Source of the DNA: Chloroflexota bacterium
GTDB taxonomy: Bacteria > Chloroflexota > Limnocylindria > P2-11E
Length of the DNA stretch: 64,000 nt
Reading direction: 5' to 3'
Assembly: GCA_005883625.1 (NCBI GenBank)
Contig: VBDU01000073.1
Span: 42,644 to 106,643, forward strand
Shown here: piece after piece, positions 16,537-25,756 of the stretch
Layout: every line of letters starts with the position of its first letter
How positions within the stretch are numbered: position 1 is the stretch's first letter
Notes under the pieces: model-generated
What the model was told of the DNA's origin: nothing
Databases searched by the model: none
The model's input: only the letters and a program-made list of their open reading frames with translations
Position numbers and translations under genes: made by a program

Positions 16537-16906
16537 GGCGGCGCGCGAGCTCAGTGCCCCGCGAGCCGACCGCGGGATCAGCGCCCCAGGCGGCGACGAC
16601 CAGCGACGCGCGGCCCGCGGCCCGCGCCAGGTGCGCGACGTTCTCCGGACCGACGGGGTCGCGCGTGTACCGCAGGCGGCGGGGGTCCGTCGCACGGAGC
16701 GCGAACAGGTTCACGACCTCGATCCCGCCGTAGCCCCAGCGCCGGGCGAAGCCGATGCAGCGGCGGATCGTCGGGTCGTCGCGCCGCGCGTCGGCCGTCG
16801 AGGGATTGAGCATCACGAACGCGACGACCGGCAGGGAGCGCTCCCAGCGCCGCCAGAGCCGATAGCGGTACCGACCATCGCGGCTGAAGACCGCGCCCCC
16901 GGTCAC
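16418..16906 (-). CDS. DUF1643 family protein
   Basis: 162 aa from GTG at 16906 overlapping the M20 stop (GTGA). FSRDGRYRYRLWRRWE, VVAFVMLNPSTADARRDDPTIRRCIGFARRWGYGGIEVVNLFALRATDP is the DUF1643 signature; such proteins are small, soluble and uncharacterised. The 3' part runs under the convergent membrane-protein gene (16418-16536). Confidence 0.85.
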   Translation of the reverse strand: MTGGAVFSRDGRYRYRLWRRWERSLPVVAFVMLNPSTADARRDDPTIRRCIGFARRWGYGGIEVVNLFALRATDPRRLRYTRDPVGPENVAHLARAAGRASLVVAAWGADPAVGSRGTELARRLSRRLRCLGVTRAGAPRHPLYLRSSARAVPLARVRRAVA

Positions 16907-18246
16907 GCGAGGAAGCCTCGCGCGATCTGCACCCAGAGCTCGGTCGAGAGGCGCAGCGACTCCTGGTCGACGTGCTCGTCGTTGCCGTGGAACATGCTGA
17001 AGAGCTTGTCGAACGGGATTCGTTCGCTCATGAGCCCGAACCCGTACCCGACCACCCCCTCCGGCCGTAGGAAGCGCGCGTCGGTCGCCGCCGGGAAGAT
17101 GTAGGGGACGAGCCGCGCGTCCGGCACGAGCTTCGCGGAGACCTGGGCGATGACCTCGTAGAGCGGCGTGTTCGTCGGCGAGACGGTCGCCGCGCGGTCG
17201 ATCTCGCGGACGATCTCGCACTCGCGCCAGAGGTCTCCGATCGCGTGCGCGAGCATCCGGTGCACGTCGTCCCGCGACTCTCCGGGCAGCTTGCGGATGT
17301 CCACCTGGATCTCCGCGGTGTCCGCGATGACGTTGATCTTCACGCCGCCGTGCAGCACCGTAGGCGCGATCGTCGTGTGGGTACAGCCGTGGATGAAGCG
17401 CGCGATCCCGACCGGCAGCGTCGGAAGCACACGCTCGAGCACGCGCGCGCTCGTGAGTGCGCGCCGCGCCGGCCAGGAGAGCCCGGCGCCCTCCACGAAG
17501 AGTCGCCACACCTCGTGGATCCGCGCCGGGGGCCGGAAGATCGCAAGCCGGTGGACGATCTCTGCCGCCTTGACGACGGCGTTGTCCGTGCCGTAGGGCA
17601 TCGACGCGTGCGCTGGCGAGCCCTTCACGCGAAGCAGGAGCCCCGCGCCGCCCTTCTCCGCGACCATGATCGGCAGTCGCGGCCCGCCGCGACCGAACGG
17701 CAGGCGCGCGCCGCCCATCTCCGTGATCACGTAGTCGGTCTTGATCGCGTCCGGCTCGTGCGCGACGAGCCACTCCACGCCGTACACGCCGGCCGCCTCC
17801 TCGTCGGCGACCGCGGCGTACACGAGCGTCCCGCGCGGCCGGAAACCGCTCGCCAGCAGCCGTCGCAGCGCGACGGCCATGGAAGCGGTGAGATTCAGCA
17901 TGTCCACGGCGCCGCGTCCCCAGACGACGCCGTCCTCGAGCGTCGCCGCGAACGGATCGTGCGTCCACCCGTCCGGGTTCACCGGCACCACGTCGGTATG
18001 TCCCATGAGGAGCAGGCTCGGCGCCTTCGGGTCGCTCCCCTCGAGCCGCACGACCAGGCTTTCGCGGCCGGGCAGCGCGGCGAACCGGCGCAGCGTGACG
18101 CCCGGCGCGTGGAGGTAGTCCTCGAGAAGATCCGCGCTGCGGGACTCGTGGCCGGACTCGGGCGTCCCGTCGTTCACGCATTCGTTGCGGATGAGCCGCT
18201 GGAGAAGGTCGGTGACCTCGGCGGTGGGATCGGCGGCCACCATCAC
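16903..18246 (-). CDS. M20 family metallopeptidase
   Basis: 447 aa zinc peptidase/deacylase. Ligand motifs: GHTDVVPV, WGRGAVDMLN, VADEEAAGVYG (Glu pair), EMGGARLP region and a C-terminal FHGNDEHVD; a lid/dimerisation domain begins near VAEKGGAGLLLRVKGSPAHASMPYGTDN. The extra ~60-residue segment with WRLFVEGAGLSWPARRAL is typical of the longer CPG70/PepV-like members. ATG at 18246 has CAGGAG within the end of the upstream lyase gene. Substrate unknown. Confidence 0.88.
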   Translation of the reverse strand: MMVAADPTAEVTDLLQRLIRNECVNDGTPESGHESRSADLLEDYLHAPGVTLRRFAALPGRESLVVRLEGSDPKAPSLLLMGHTDVVPVNPDGWTHDPFAATLEDGVVWGRGAVDMLNLTASMAVALRRLLASGFRPRGTLVYAAVADEEAAGVYGVEWLVAHEPDAIKTDYVITEMGGARLPFGRGGPRLPIMVAEKGGAGLLLRVKGSPAHASMPYGTDNAVVKAAEIVHRLAIFRPPARIHEVWRLFVEGAGLSWPARRALTSARVLERVLPTLPVGIARFIHGCTHTTIAPTVLHGGVKINVIADTAEIQVDIRKLPGESRDDVHRMLAHAIGDLWRECEIVREIDRAATVSPTNTPLYEVIAQVSAKLVPDARLVPYIFPAATDARFLRPEGVVGYGFGLMSERIPFDKLFSMFHGNDEHVDQESLRLSTELWVQIARGFLA

Positions 18247-18256
18247 GCGGCCGCGG

Positions 18257-19696
18257 TCACTCCTGCACGCCGCCTTTCGTCATCGGGAGCGGATCGAGGA
18301 TGCGTCGCAGGTCCGCCTCCGGCATGACCTTCTCCTCGAGCGCGACGTCGAGGAGCGAGCGCCGCTCCCCGAGGGCGCGCTTCGCGAGCGCGGCGGCCCG
18401 CGCGTAGGTGATGTGCGGCGACAGCGCCGTGACGAGGAGCGACGGGCTCGCGTCGATCAGCTCCTTCGCGCGATGCTCGTCCACGCGCATCCCCTCGACG
18501 CACTTTGTGCGCAGCTGCCGCACCGCGTTCGTGAGGATCGTCGCCGAGAAGCAGACCGCGTAGTTGATCCCCGGCATCATCACGTTGAGCTCGAGCTGTC
18601 CGGCCTGCGCGCCCCACGCGACCGTCGTGTCGTTCCCGATGACCTGGAAACAGACCTGGTTCACCATCTCCGCGATCGCGGGGTTCACCTTGCCCGGCAT
18701 GATCGAGGAGCCCGGCTGGACCGCCGGAATCGAGATCTCGCCGAAGCCGGTCCGCGGGCCCGACACGAGCAGCCGGATGTCGTTGCAGATGCTCGACACC
18801 TCGATCGCCGCGGTGCGCATCCCGCTCGAGATGCGGACGAACGGCGCCATCGACTGCATCGCGTAGAAGAGGTTCTTCGCCGGGGCGATCGGTTCGCCGT
18901 ACTCGTGCGCGAGCAGCTCGCACACGCGCTTGCTGAACGCCGGATCGACGTTCAGGCCCGTCCCCACCGCGCTCCCGCCGATGCCGAGCTCCATGAGCTC
19001 GGTCCGCCCTGCCCGCAGCCGTGCGGACGCGCCGCGCACGCGGTCCGCCCATCCCGAGAACTCCTGCCCGAACGTGACCGGCACCGCGTCCTGCAGGTGC
19101 GTGCGGCCCGGCTTCACGACACCGGCGTACTGCTTCGCCTTCTCGTCGATCGCGCTCGCGAGCTTGTCCAGCTCCTCGCAGAGCGGCTTCGTCAGCTCGA
19201 GCGCGGCGAGGCGCATTGCCGTCGGCGTTGCGTCGTTCGTCGACTGCGCCATGTTCACGTCATCGTTCGGGTTCACGTGCTCGTACGTGCCGAGCCCCCC
19301 GCCGCAGATCTGGTTAGCGCGATTGGCGATGACCTCGTTCACGTTCATGTGGAACGAGACACCGGCACCCGAGTGGAAGACATCGACAACGAATTGATCC
19401 ACGTGCTTCCCCTCGAGGATCTCGTTGCACGCTCGGATGATCGCGTCGCGTTTCTTCGCGTCCAAACGTCCGCTGACGCCGCCGTTCGCGACCGCGGCGA
19501 CGCGTTTGATGCGAACGAACGCCCGTATGAACGCGGGAAAGGCGCGATACCCGCTGATCGGATAGTTCTCGATCGCTCGCTGGGTCTGCGCGCCCCACAG
19601 GGCGTCGGCGGGGACGTCGATCTCGCCGAGCGTGTCACGCTCCCTCCGAGTGCTCCGTCCGGGGGGCTGCGCCCCCCGAGGACCCCCCCCGATCAC
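18257..19696 (-). CDS. Aspartate ammonia-lyase / class II fumarase family lyase
   Basis: About 460-479 aa. Signature GSSIMPGKVNPAIAEMV, catalytic region GRTHLQDAVPVTFGQEF, substrate loops HSGAGVSFHMNVNEVIANRA and HVNPNDDVNMAQSTND. LGEIDVPADALWGAQTQRAIENYPISG is shared by both enzymes; the STND loop and VNPND leans to aspartase but His in GRTHLQD is fumarase-like, so the reaction (fumarate with ammonia or with water) is not settled. Only a GTG at 19696 is in frame upstream; homologues start ~17 residues later, and the extra codons come from a GC palindrome and the first tandem repeat. Confidence 0.88.
   Translation of the reverse strand: MIGGGPRGAQPPGRSTRRERDTLGEIDVPADALWGAQTQRAIENYPISGYRAFPAFIRAFVRIKRVAAVANGGVSGRLDAKKRDAIIRACNEILEGKHVDQFVVDVFHSGAGVSFHMNVNEVIANRANQICGGGLGTYEHVNPNDDVNMAQSTNDATPTAMRLAALELTKPLCEELDKLASAIDEKAKQYAGVVKPGRTHLQDAVPVTFGQEFSGWADRVRGASARLRAGRTELMELGIGGSAVGTGLNVDPAFSKRVCELLAHEYGEPIAPAKNLFYAMQSMAPFVRISSGMRTAAIEVSSICNDIRLLVSGPRTGFGEISIPAVQPGSSIMPGKVNPAIAEMVNQVCFQVIGNDTTVAWGAQAGQLELNVMMPGINYAVCFSATILTNAVRQLRTKCVEGMRVDEHRAKELIDASPSLLVTALSPHITYARAAALAKRALGERRSLLDVALEEKVMPEADLRRILDPLPMTKGGVQE
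19661..19677. repeat. GC palindrome upstream of lyase gene
   Basis: ggggggctgcgcccccc; sixth palindrome copy, next to the 20-bp tandem repeats. Confidence 0.65.
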
Positions 19697-19740
19697 CCAG
19701 GACCCCCCGCGATCACCCAGGACCCGCCCCGATCACGAAG
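19681..19740. repeat. Three tandem 20-bp repeats
   Basis: Units gaccccccccgatcacccag, gaccccccgcgatcacccag and gacccgccccgatcacgaag follow each other without gaps between the divergent lyase and korA genes, ending one base before the korA -10 box. Confidence 0.8.
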
Positions 19741-19741
19741 T

Positions 19742-19747
19742 TACAAT
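19742..19747 (+). promoter_or_regulatory. korA -10 element TACAAT
   Basis: TACAAT is 12 nt before the korA GTG; the transcript would have a leader of only a few bases. The 20-bp tandem repeats occupy the -35 and upstream region. Confidence 0.5.
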
Positions 19748-19759
19748 AGTCATTCCGAC

Positions 19760-21697
19760 GTGCAGAAGAACCAGTTGACTTGGATGATCGGAGAACCCCA
19801 GGGAAGCGGCATCAACGCATCCGCCGAAGTGTTCGCGAAGGCCTGCTCGCGCGCCGGGCTGCGCATCTACGCGAACATCGAGTACCACTCGAACATCATG
19901 GGGAAGCACTCCTTTTATCGCGTTCGCGTGGGCGACGAGGACGTGCGCTCGTACCGGGACAAGACCGACATCCTCGTCGCGCTCGATCACGAGACGCTCG
20001 CCGGCGACGGCGATCACCGCCGCTGGCCGACGCACTACGGCCACCTCCACGAGGTGAACGAGGGCGGCGGCGTCATCTACGACGGCGAGATCGGCTTCGA
20101 CATCGCCGGGGGGCGGACTGATCTCCATTTCCGCGCCGTCCCCTTCATGGAGCTCATCAAGAAGGCCCTCGAGGAGGTCGGCAAGGGCGAGCAGGCGCGG
20201 CGCTACGAGGTCATGAAGAACACCGTCGGCCTCGGCGCGTCCCTGGCGCTCTGCGATTACCCGTTCGACCTCGTCGCCGAGGTCATCCGCTCGCAGTTCA
20301 AGGGCAAGCGCTCCGAGGTCGGCGAGCTCAACGTGCGCGCCGCGCGCCTCGCGTTCGAGTACGTGAAGGAGCACTTCGACACCTCGAAATTTCCCTACAC
20401 GCTGAAGCCGTATCCGGAGCCCAAGGCGCGGATCGTCGCGAAGGGCTACGAGATCCACGCGATCGCGAAGCTCAAGGCGGGCTGCGCGTTCCAGACCTAC
20501 TACCCCATCTCTCCGGCGACGGACGAGAGCGTCTTCCTCGAGCGGCAGCAGCGCGACTACAACCTCCTCGTCGTGCAGTGCGAGGACGAGATCAGCTCGA
20601 TCAACATGGCCGTGGGTGCGGCGCACATGGGCGTGCGCGCCTCGACCGCGACGAGCGGTCCGGGCTTCGCGCTCATGGTCGAGGGCATCGGCTTCGCCTC
20701 GATCACGGAGGCGCCCGGGCCCGTGCTCATCCTCTACCAGCGCGGTGGCCCGTCGACGGGCATGCCGACGCGCCAGGAGCAGGGCGACCTCCAGTTCGCG
20801 CTGCACCCCGCCCAGGGGGACTTCCCGCACCTCGTCATCGCCCCCGGCGACCTGCGCGAGTGCTACCAGGACACCTTCTCCGCCTTCAACTGGGCGGAGC
20901 GCTACCAGATGCCGATCATCGTGCTCTCGGACAAGAAGCTCGCATCGGTCTACACGACGATCGACAAGCTCGAGCTCATGTACGACCAGATCGACCGTGG
21001 CGAGATCTTCACGGGGAGCGAGTGGACGCCGGTCGCGGCGAAGGGCCCGAACGACCAGGGGACCCAGGCGCCCGGCCACAACGGGAACGGACACAAGCTC
21101 GACCTCGCGAACGTGAAGGAGTACCTCCGCTACGCGCTCACCGACGACGGCATCTCGCCGCGCTCGCGGCCGGGCGTGAAGGGCGGCCGCTTCTGGGCGA
21201 CGACCGACGAGCACGACCCCGACGGGCACATCACCGAAGGCGTCGAGATGCGCATGGCGATGATGGAAAAGCGGATGGGCAAGCTCGCGCTCGTGGCGAA
21301 GGCCATCCCGCGGGACCAGCAGTACTTCCTCCACGGGCCGAAGGACGCCGAGCTCACCGTGCTCGCGTGGGGCTCCACGAAGGGCACGGTCCTGGACGCG
21401 CTGAAGGTCCTCGAGGCGCAGGGGAAGAGGATCAACTACCTGCAGTGCCGGCTCATGAAGCCGTTCCCCGCGGAGGCCGTGGGCAGGATCCTCCGCGAGG
21501 CGAAGCGCATCGTCTCGGTCGAAGAAAATTACTCGGGGCAGCTCGCGCAGCTGGTGCAGGAGCACACCGGCGTGATGATCACGGAGCGCGCGAACAAGTT
21601 CGACGGGCGCCCGTTCAGCGAGGACGAGATGGTGCGCGCGCTCTCGCGGGTGTACGACGGCGCGAAGGCCGAGCCGGTGGTGACGCATGTCCGTTAG
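19760..21697 (+). CDS. korA: 2-oxoacid:ferredoxin oxidoreductase, fused gamma-alpha subunit
   Basis: 645 aa from GTG at 19760; the 1170-aa ORF in the track is the same frame extended back through the lyase antisense. N-terminal gamma domain with TWMIGEPQGSGINASAEVFAKACSR; alpha (pyrimidine-binding) domain with KAGCAFQTYYPISPATDESVFLE, CEDEISSINMAVGAAHMGVRASTATSGPGFALM; C-terminal transketolase-like domain (VLAWGSTKGTVLDALKVLEAQG). Forms 2-oxoglutarate- or pyruvate-type synthase with KorB, linking a 2-oxoacid, CoA and ferredoxin. The insert TQAPGHNGNGHKLDL looks like a linker. korB starts 11 nt before its stop. Confidence 0.92.
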   Translation: MQKNQLTWMIGEPQGSGINASAEVFAKACSRAGLRIYANIEYHSNIMGKHSFYRVRVGDEDVRSYRDKTDILVALDHETLAGDGDHRRWPTHYGHLHEVNEGGGVIYDGEIGFDIAGGRTDLHFRAVPFMELIKKALEEVGKGEQARRYEVMKNTVGLGASLALCDYPFDLVAEVIRSQFKGKRSEVGELNVRAARLAFEYVKEHFDTSKFPYTLKPYPEPKARIVAKGYEIHAIAKLKAGCAFQTYYPISPATDESVFLERQQRDYNLLVVQCEDEISSINMAVGAAHMGVRASTATSGPGFALMVEGIGFASITEAPGPVLILYQRGGPSTGMPTRQEQGDLQFALHPAQGDFPHLVIAPGDLRECYQDTFSAFNWAERYQMPIIVLSDKKLASVYTTIDKLELMYDQIDRGEIFTGSEWTPVAAKGPNDQGTQAPGHNGNGHKLDLANVKEYLRYALTDDGISPRSRPGVKGGRFWATTDEHDPDGHITEGVEMRMAMMEKRMGKLALVAKAIPRDQQYFLHGPKDAELTVLAWGSTKGTVLDALKVLEAQGKRINYLQCRLMKPFPAEAVGRILREAKRIVSVEENYSGQLAQLVQEHTGVMITERANKFDGRPFSEDEMVRALSRVYDGAKAEPVVTHVR

Positions 21698-22634
21698 CGC
21701 GCCGGCCAAGCTCACACTGAAGGATTACAAGAGCGACCTCCACAATGACTGGTGTCCTGGCTGCGGGGACTTCGGCATCCTCACCGGCATCCAGATGGCC
21801 ATCCAGCAGATGCAGATCGACCCCGACAAGCTCGCGGTGTTCAGCGGCATCGGCTGCAGCGGCAAGACCCCGCACTACATCAACGCGTACGGCTTCCACA
21901 CGCTCCACGGCCGCGTCCTCACGGTCGCGACCGGCGGTCGTCTCGCGAACACCGACCTCACCGTCATCGCGCTCGGCGGCGACGGTGACGGCTACGGGAT
22001 CGGCGCGGGCTACTTCGTCGGCACCGGCCGGCGCAACGTCGACTTCACGTACATCGTCCACAACAACAACGTGTACGGCCTCACGAAGGGGCAGGCCTCA
22101 CCCACCCTCTCGAAAGGCAAGAAGACGAAGTCCATGCCCGAGCAGGCGATCCAGGACGGCATCAACCCGGTCGCTATGGCGGTCGCCTCGGGCTACACGT
22201 TCATCGCGCGCGCCTACGCGCTCGAGCCCAAGTACCTCGCCTCGATCATCGTGAAGGCGGTCGAGCACAAGGGCTCCGCGCTCGTCGACGTGCTCCAGAC
22301 GTGCCCGACGTACAACGACCTCTACACGAAGGAGTGGTACGAGGGCGCGGACCTGCCCGAGAAGCGCTCGCGCCTCTACAAGCTCGAGGAGCGCGGCTAT
22401 GACGGGAAGGTGTCCGATCCGAACGACCGCGAGGAGATCGTCGCCAAAAAGGCGGCCGCGGTCGCGCGCAGCTACGAGGACGACCCGATCCCGATCGGCA
22501 TCTACTACCAGGCCGAGCTCCCGACCTACGAGGACGCGGTCATGCAGCGGATCCCCGCGCTCGGCGAGAAGCCGCTCGTCGAACAGGACGTCTTCCATCG
22601 AGACGTCCAGCCGCTCCTCGAGGCGATGCGCTAG
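21687..22634 (+). CDS. korB: 2-oxoacid:ferredoxin oxidoreductase, beta subunit
   Basis: 315 aa. Binds thiamine diphosphate (GDGDGYGIGAGYF, residues ~98-110) and one 4Fe-4S cluster through Cys23, Cys26 (WCPGCGDFG), Cys57 (GIGCSGK) and Cys206 (TCPTYNDL). No separate ferredoxin-like delta subunit is nearby, so the complex is the two-subunit type. ATG overlaps korA by 11 nt. The 3' end lies 15 bp from the convergent secreted-protein gene. Confidence 0.94.
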   Translation: MSVSAPAKLTLKDYKSDLHNDWCPGCGDFGILTGIQMAIQQMQIDPDKLAVFSGIGCSGKTPHYINAYGFHTLHGRVLTVATGGRLANTDLTVIALGGDGDGYGIGAGYFVGTGRRNVDFTYIVHNNNVYGLTKGQASPTLSKGKKTKSMPEQAIQDGINPVAMAVASGYTFIARAYALEPKYLASIIVKAVEHKGSALVDVLQTCPTYNDLYTKEWYEGADLPEKRSRLYKLEERGYDGKVSDPNDREEIVAKKAAAVARSYEDDPIPIGIYYQAELPTYEDAVMQRIPALGEKPLVEQDVFHRDVQPLLEAMR

Positions 22635-22649
22635 CCCAGGTTCCGCCGG

Positions 22650-23135
22650 CTACCTAGAGATCCAGAGAACGACACAGTCGCCCACCGCTCCGCCAACGAG
22701 CGAGACCTTCCAGCACCCCGACTCCGTGATGACCGGGTCCCGCTTCGCGGCGAGGTAGACATAGCCGAGGCCGCCGGTCGGCCAGACCAGCGGCGCCCTC
22801 GTCGTCCCCGCGCGAAGGATCTCGAACTCGACCGCACCTGCGCCGTCGACTCGCTCCGCGCGGAGCCGCGCGAGAAGCGGTGGAGCGGGCGTGTGGAGGA
22901 CCCAAGCCCAGCCTTTCGTCCCGCTGCGCGCGCTCCACGGCTCCACGGGACCGGCCAGATCGCCGCCGACGCCGAGGACCACCGGGTACCGTCCACCATC
23001 GAGGGTGAGCAGACGGCGGCCGGGCTCGCTGACCGCGCAAGCGGCTGACTGATCAGCATTGTCAGCGGTCCGTCCCGCGGGAGCTCCGCCGCTCGCGATC
23101 GCGAAACACAGGACCAGGGGCAGCGCGCGACGCAT
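22650..23135 (-). CDS. Secreted protein, unknown function
   Basis: 161 aa with an N-terminal signal peptide (MRRALPLVLCFAIASGGAPAG). The mature part is beta-rich with Cys pairs (AACAVSE, ESGCWKV, VGDCVVL) that may form disulfides; SGCWKVSLVGGAVGDCVVLWI near the end resembles short secreted beta-sandwich proteins. Last gene of a four-gene operon of exported proteins; starts 3 nt after the upstream stop. Confidence 0.65.
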   Translation of the reverse strand: MRRALPLVLCFAIASGGAPAGRTADNADQSAACAVSEPGRRLLTLDGGRYPVVLGVGGDLAGPVEPWSARSGTKGWAWVLHTPAPPLLARLRAERVDGAGAVEFEILRAGTTRAPLVWPTGGLGYVYLAAKRDPVITESGCWKVSLVGGAVGDCVVLWISR

Positions 23136-23138
23136 CGT

Positions 23139-24194
23139 TCAGCGGTCCGCGACAGCTCCGGGGAACACCGGACCGGTGAAGCTCGTCATGGCCTCGCCGA
23201 AGCCTTGCTGGACGTCCACGTGCCGCGCCTGCGCGCCGACGGTGTAGTAGAGGAACGGCGGCTGGAAGAGGACACCGCCGCTCGGCGGCGTCGACTCGGG
23301 GAAGAGCACGAGCGTGAAGCCGCCGGTCACGATCCGCACCTGCGTGTTCGCCACGCGGTCGAGGAGCGCGACGACGAGACAGCAGTCGGCCTGCGCGACG
23401 ATGCCGTCGGGGACGACGCGCGAGCCGCGCTCGCGCAGAGCGTCGTTGGTCTCGAGCCCGGGCGCGCCCGGCGCGAGGCGGACGATCTGGCCGTCGGCCG
23501 CGGCGCCGAAGAGGGCTCCGTTGGGCGCCATCGTGATGCCGACGAGCGCCGTCGTCGCTCCAAATTTCACGCTCGTCGTCTTGTCGCTCACCACGAGACC
23601 GCCTTCGCCGAGGCAGGCCATGGCGACGCGCCCGGCCGCGGCGACGATCCGGTCGCCGCAGCGAAGATCGCCGAGAACGCGGCGCACCGGGTGCAGCGTG
23701 GCCCCGTCGAACTCCTCGAGCGTCGCGAGCGGACCCTCGCGGAGCAGCGCGAAGACCGCGCCGGTCGAGCGATCGACCGCGAGCGTGCCGTGACCGATGC
23801 CCGTCGGCGCGGGTTTGGTGTTCGGGATGAGCCGCGACGCCTGCTCGGCGCCGCTCGCGACGTCGAACGAGCGAAGGCGCGCGCCGGCGTCCGTGCCGTC
23901 GAGCACGTAGAGCCGGCCGGCCTCGGGCCACGTCGCGACCTGCGTGTCGCCGAGGTCGGTCGCGATCCGGTACTTCGTCGCGTGGTTGAGGAGCGCGAGC
24001 GCGGCGACGCCGCCGGGGCCGACGACGAAGAACGTCGCCGCCGGGAACGCGCCCATCATGTCGGTGACGTCGATCTGCGAGACCGGCGTCGCGGTGGCGG
24101 TCGCCGTCGTGGACGGCGCCGGGGAGGAGCGCGTCGCCCCTCCCGCGCAGGCCGCGCTCACCACGAGGACGAGCGCGAGCAGGGAGCGCGTCAC
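23139..24194 (-). CDS. Beta-propeller-like lipoprotein
   Basis: 351 aa from GTG at 24194 (GTGA overlap with the upstream gene); the 872-aa ORF in the track is an over-extension. MTRSLLALVLVVSAACAGG is a lipoprotein signal (lipobox VSAAC). A Ser/Thr/Ala linker (TTATATATPV) leads to repeated segments such as GRLYVLDGTDAGARLRSFDVASG and GHGTLAVDRSTGAVFALLREG, an outward-facing propeller-like fold. Ligand unknown. Confidence 0.65.
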   Translation of the reverse strand: MTRSLLALVLVVSAACAGGATRSSPAPSTTATATATPVSQIDVTDMMGAFPAATFFVVGPGGVAALALLNHATKYRIATDLGDTQVATWPEAGRLYVLDGTDAGARLRSFDVASGAEQASRLIPNTKPAPTGIGHGTLAVDRSTGAVFALLREGPLATLEEFDGATLHPVRRVLGDLRCGDRIVAAAGRVAMACLGEGGLVVSDKTTSVKFGATTALVGITMAPNGALFGAAADGQIVRLAPGAPGLETNDALRERGSRVVPDGIVAQADCCLVVALLDRVANTQVRIVTGGFTLVLFPESTPPSGGVLFQPPFLYYTVGAQARHVDVQQGFGEAMTSFTGPVFPGAVADR

Positions 24195-24754
24195 GCCGGC
24201 ACCGGCGCCGTGCGGCGGTAGAGGAGCACGCCGATCCCGAGGAAGAGGAGCGCGGCGCCGAGCGCCGCGACGCGACCGACGTCCGCCGGGATCGCGAAGG
24301 CGTCGGGCTCTTCGACCGTGCCGACCGGAAGATCGGCCTGCGGCGCGACCGGCGCGGTCGCGGCGAGGCGGCGCACGTCGAAGCTGATGTCGCTCGTCTC
24401 GTCGCCGAGGCGGAGCTTGCCGTCGTATGCGGCGGCGCGGAACGGGTAGAAGATGCCCGCGTAGGTCGCGCCGGCGCCGTCGGAGCGGACGAGCTTGAGC
24501 GGGACCTCGAGGCACTTCGTGCGGTCGCCGTCGGTGCGCATGACGACGACGAGCCCGGTCGGCGGGAGCGCGACGGCCTCCGGTCGCTGCGCCGAGACGA
24601 CGACGGTCACGGGCTTTCCGTCCGACCAGGGCCGGCCGTCGGGCGTCTGAAGGGAGACCTGCGGGTCGAAACAGGTGGGACAGGCCGCCGCGGGCGTCGC
24701 GAGGGAGAGGGAGGCGAGCGCGGCCACGGCGAGCGCGAGGACGATGCGCCGCAT
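24191..24754 (-). CDS. Secreted, C-terminally TM-anchored protein
   Basis: 187 aa. Signal peptide (MRRIVLALAVAALASLSLATPAAA), then CPTC, a beta-sandwich-like domain with KPVTVVVSAQRPEAV and YAGIFYPFRAAAYDGKLRLG (weakly like YtkA/CopC-type domains), and one C-terminal membrane helix (VAALGAALLFLGIGVLLYRR). GGAGGTGCC precedes the ATG. Role unknown; CPTC could bind metal or be redox-active. Confidence 0.65.
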   Translation of the reverse strand: MRRIVLALAVAALASLSLATPAAACPTCFDPQVSLQTPDGRPWSDGKPVTVVVSAQRPEAVALPPTGLVVVMRTDGDRTKCLEVPLKLVRSDGAGATYAGIFYPFRAAAYDGKLRLGDETSDISFDVRRLAATAPVAPQADLPVGTVEEPDAFAIPADVGRVAALGAALLFLGIGVLLYRRTAPVPA

Positions 24755-24787
24755 GAAGGCACCTCCTGGGTGCGCGTTCTGCCCTCC

Positions 24788-25726
24788 CTACAACGCCTCT
24801 CCGGGGCCGGTTCCCGAGGCCCGCGAGGCCCGCAGCTCGTGGCTGCCGTCGGGCCGCGTGTACTCGTAGAAGAACAGCGTCCCGCCGGGCGTGGCGAGGC
24901 TCTCGACGTAGCGCACGGTCCCGGGGCCGCCCGCCGCCCCGACCGCGGGCCCGTCGCCGAGCCGCTCCCAGCGGCGCAGGTCCGGGCTGCGCGCGAGCCC
25001 GCAGCGCTCCTCGTAGTTCTCCTCGAGCGACGCGCTCCCGTCGTACAGCCCGAGCCAGCCACCCTCGGGGTCGGACACGGCGGTCGTGAGGCGCGCGGTG
25101 AAGCGATCCCAACCCTTGCCCGCGGCGAGCACGCGACCGCGCCACGTCCAGCGAAGTCCGTCCGCGCTCTCGGCGAGACCCGTCTCCGAGCGGGTAAGAC
25201 CCGTCGAGAGCGCGTCCTCGCCCGCATGGATGCCGCGGAGGTCGTCCGGCATCGTTCCGTACGAGACGAACATGAGCCAGCGGCCGCCGACGCGTCGCAG
25301 CCACGGATCCTTCACCGCCACCGCGTCCGCGTTTTCGGCGGCGAACGTGGCGGTCCGCGTCGCGGGATCGAACCGATCGGGAGCGTCGGCCTCGAGCAGA
25401 TCGACGCGCCATCGACCGCTCCGCCCATCGACGTAGCTCACGTAGAGCCGCCAACGATCGTTCTCGCGCACGATCGCGCACCGCTCGATCGACGGGCTCG
25501 CGAAGTCGTCGCGCGTCGCACGCCAGATCGGTACGAACGCCGTGCCGTCGCCGCGCGCGACCACGAGCTCGGCGCCGCGGACCGGTCGTGGCCAGCGGAG
25601 CCGGTACACGAGGTAGACGACGTCCCCGTCGGCGTAGGCCCCGGGAGCGCCGGCCCAGTGGCCGGATCCGGCGCCTGGCGGCGCGACGAGCAGGGTGCCG
25701 CGCGCGGGGTCGAACGGTGGTCGCAC
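24788..25726 (-). CDS. GH43/GH32-like five-bladed propeller protein
   Basis: 312 aa without signal peptide. Repeated blades such as DGDVVYLVYRLRWPRPVRGAELVVARG, WRLYVSYVDGRSGRWRVDLLEA, GRWLMFVSYGTMPDD, GGWLGLYDGSASLEENYEERCGLARSPDLRRWERLG are typical of the glycosidase-like furanosidase propeller fold. Catalytic acids cannot be assigned from sequence alone. First gene of the operon; -10 TACTTT (25741-25736) is 9 nt before the GTG. Confidence 0.65.
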   Translation of the reverse strand: MRPPFDPARGTLLVAPPGAGSGHWAGAPGAYADGDVVYLVYRLRWPRPVRGAELVVARGDGTAFVPIWRATRDDFASPSIERCAIVRENDRWRLYVSYVDGRSGRWRVDLLEADAPDRFDPATRTATFAAENADAVAVKDPWLRRVGGRWLMFVSYGTMPDDLRGIHAGEDALSTGLTRSETGLAESADGLRWTWRGRVLAAGKGWDRFTARLTTAVSDPEGGWLGLYDGSASLEENYEERCGLARSPDLRRWERLGDGPAVGAAGGPGTVRYVESLATPGGTLFFYEYTRPDGSHELRASRASGTGPGEAL

Positions 25727-25756
25727 GAGCAGCCGAAAGTACTAGCCGGTCATGCA

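Noticed and set aside
18185-19759. N-terminal half of the 1170-aa ORF ending at 21697
   Set aside because: Antisense of the lyase gene; the KorA family begins at 19760.
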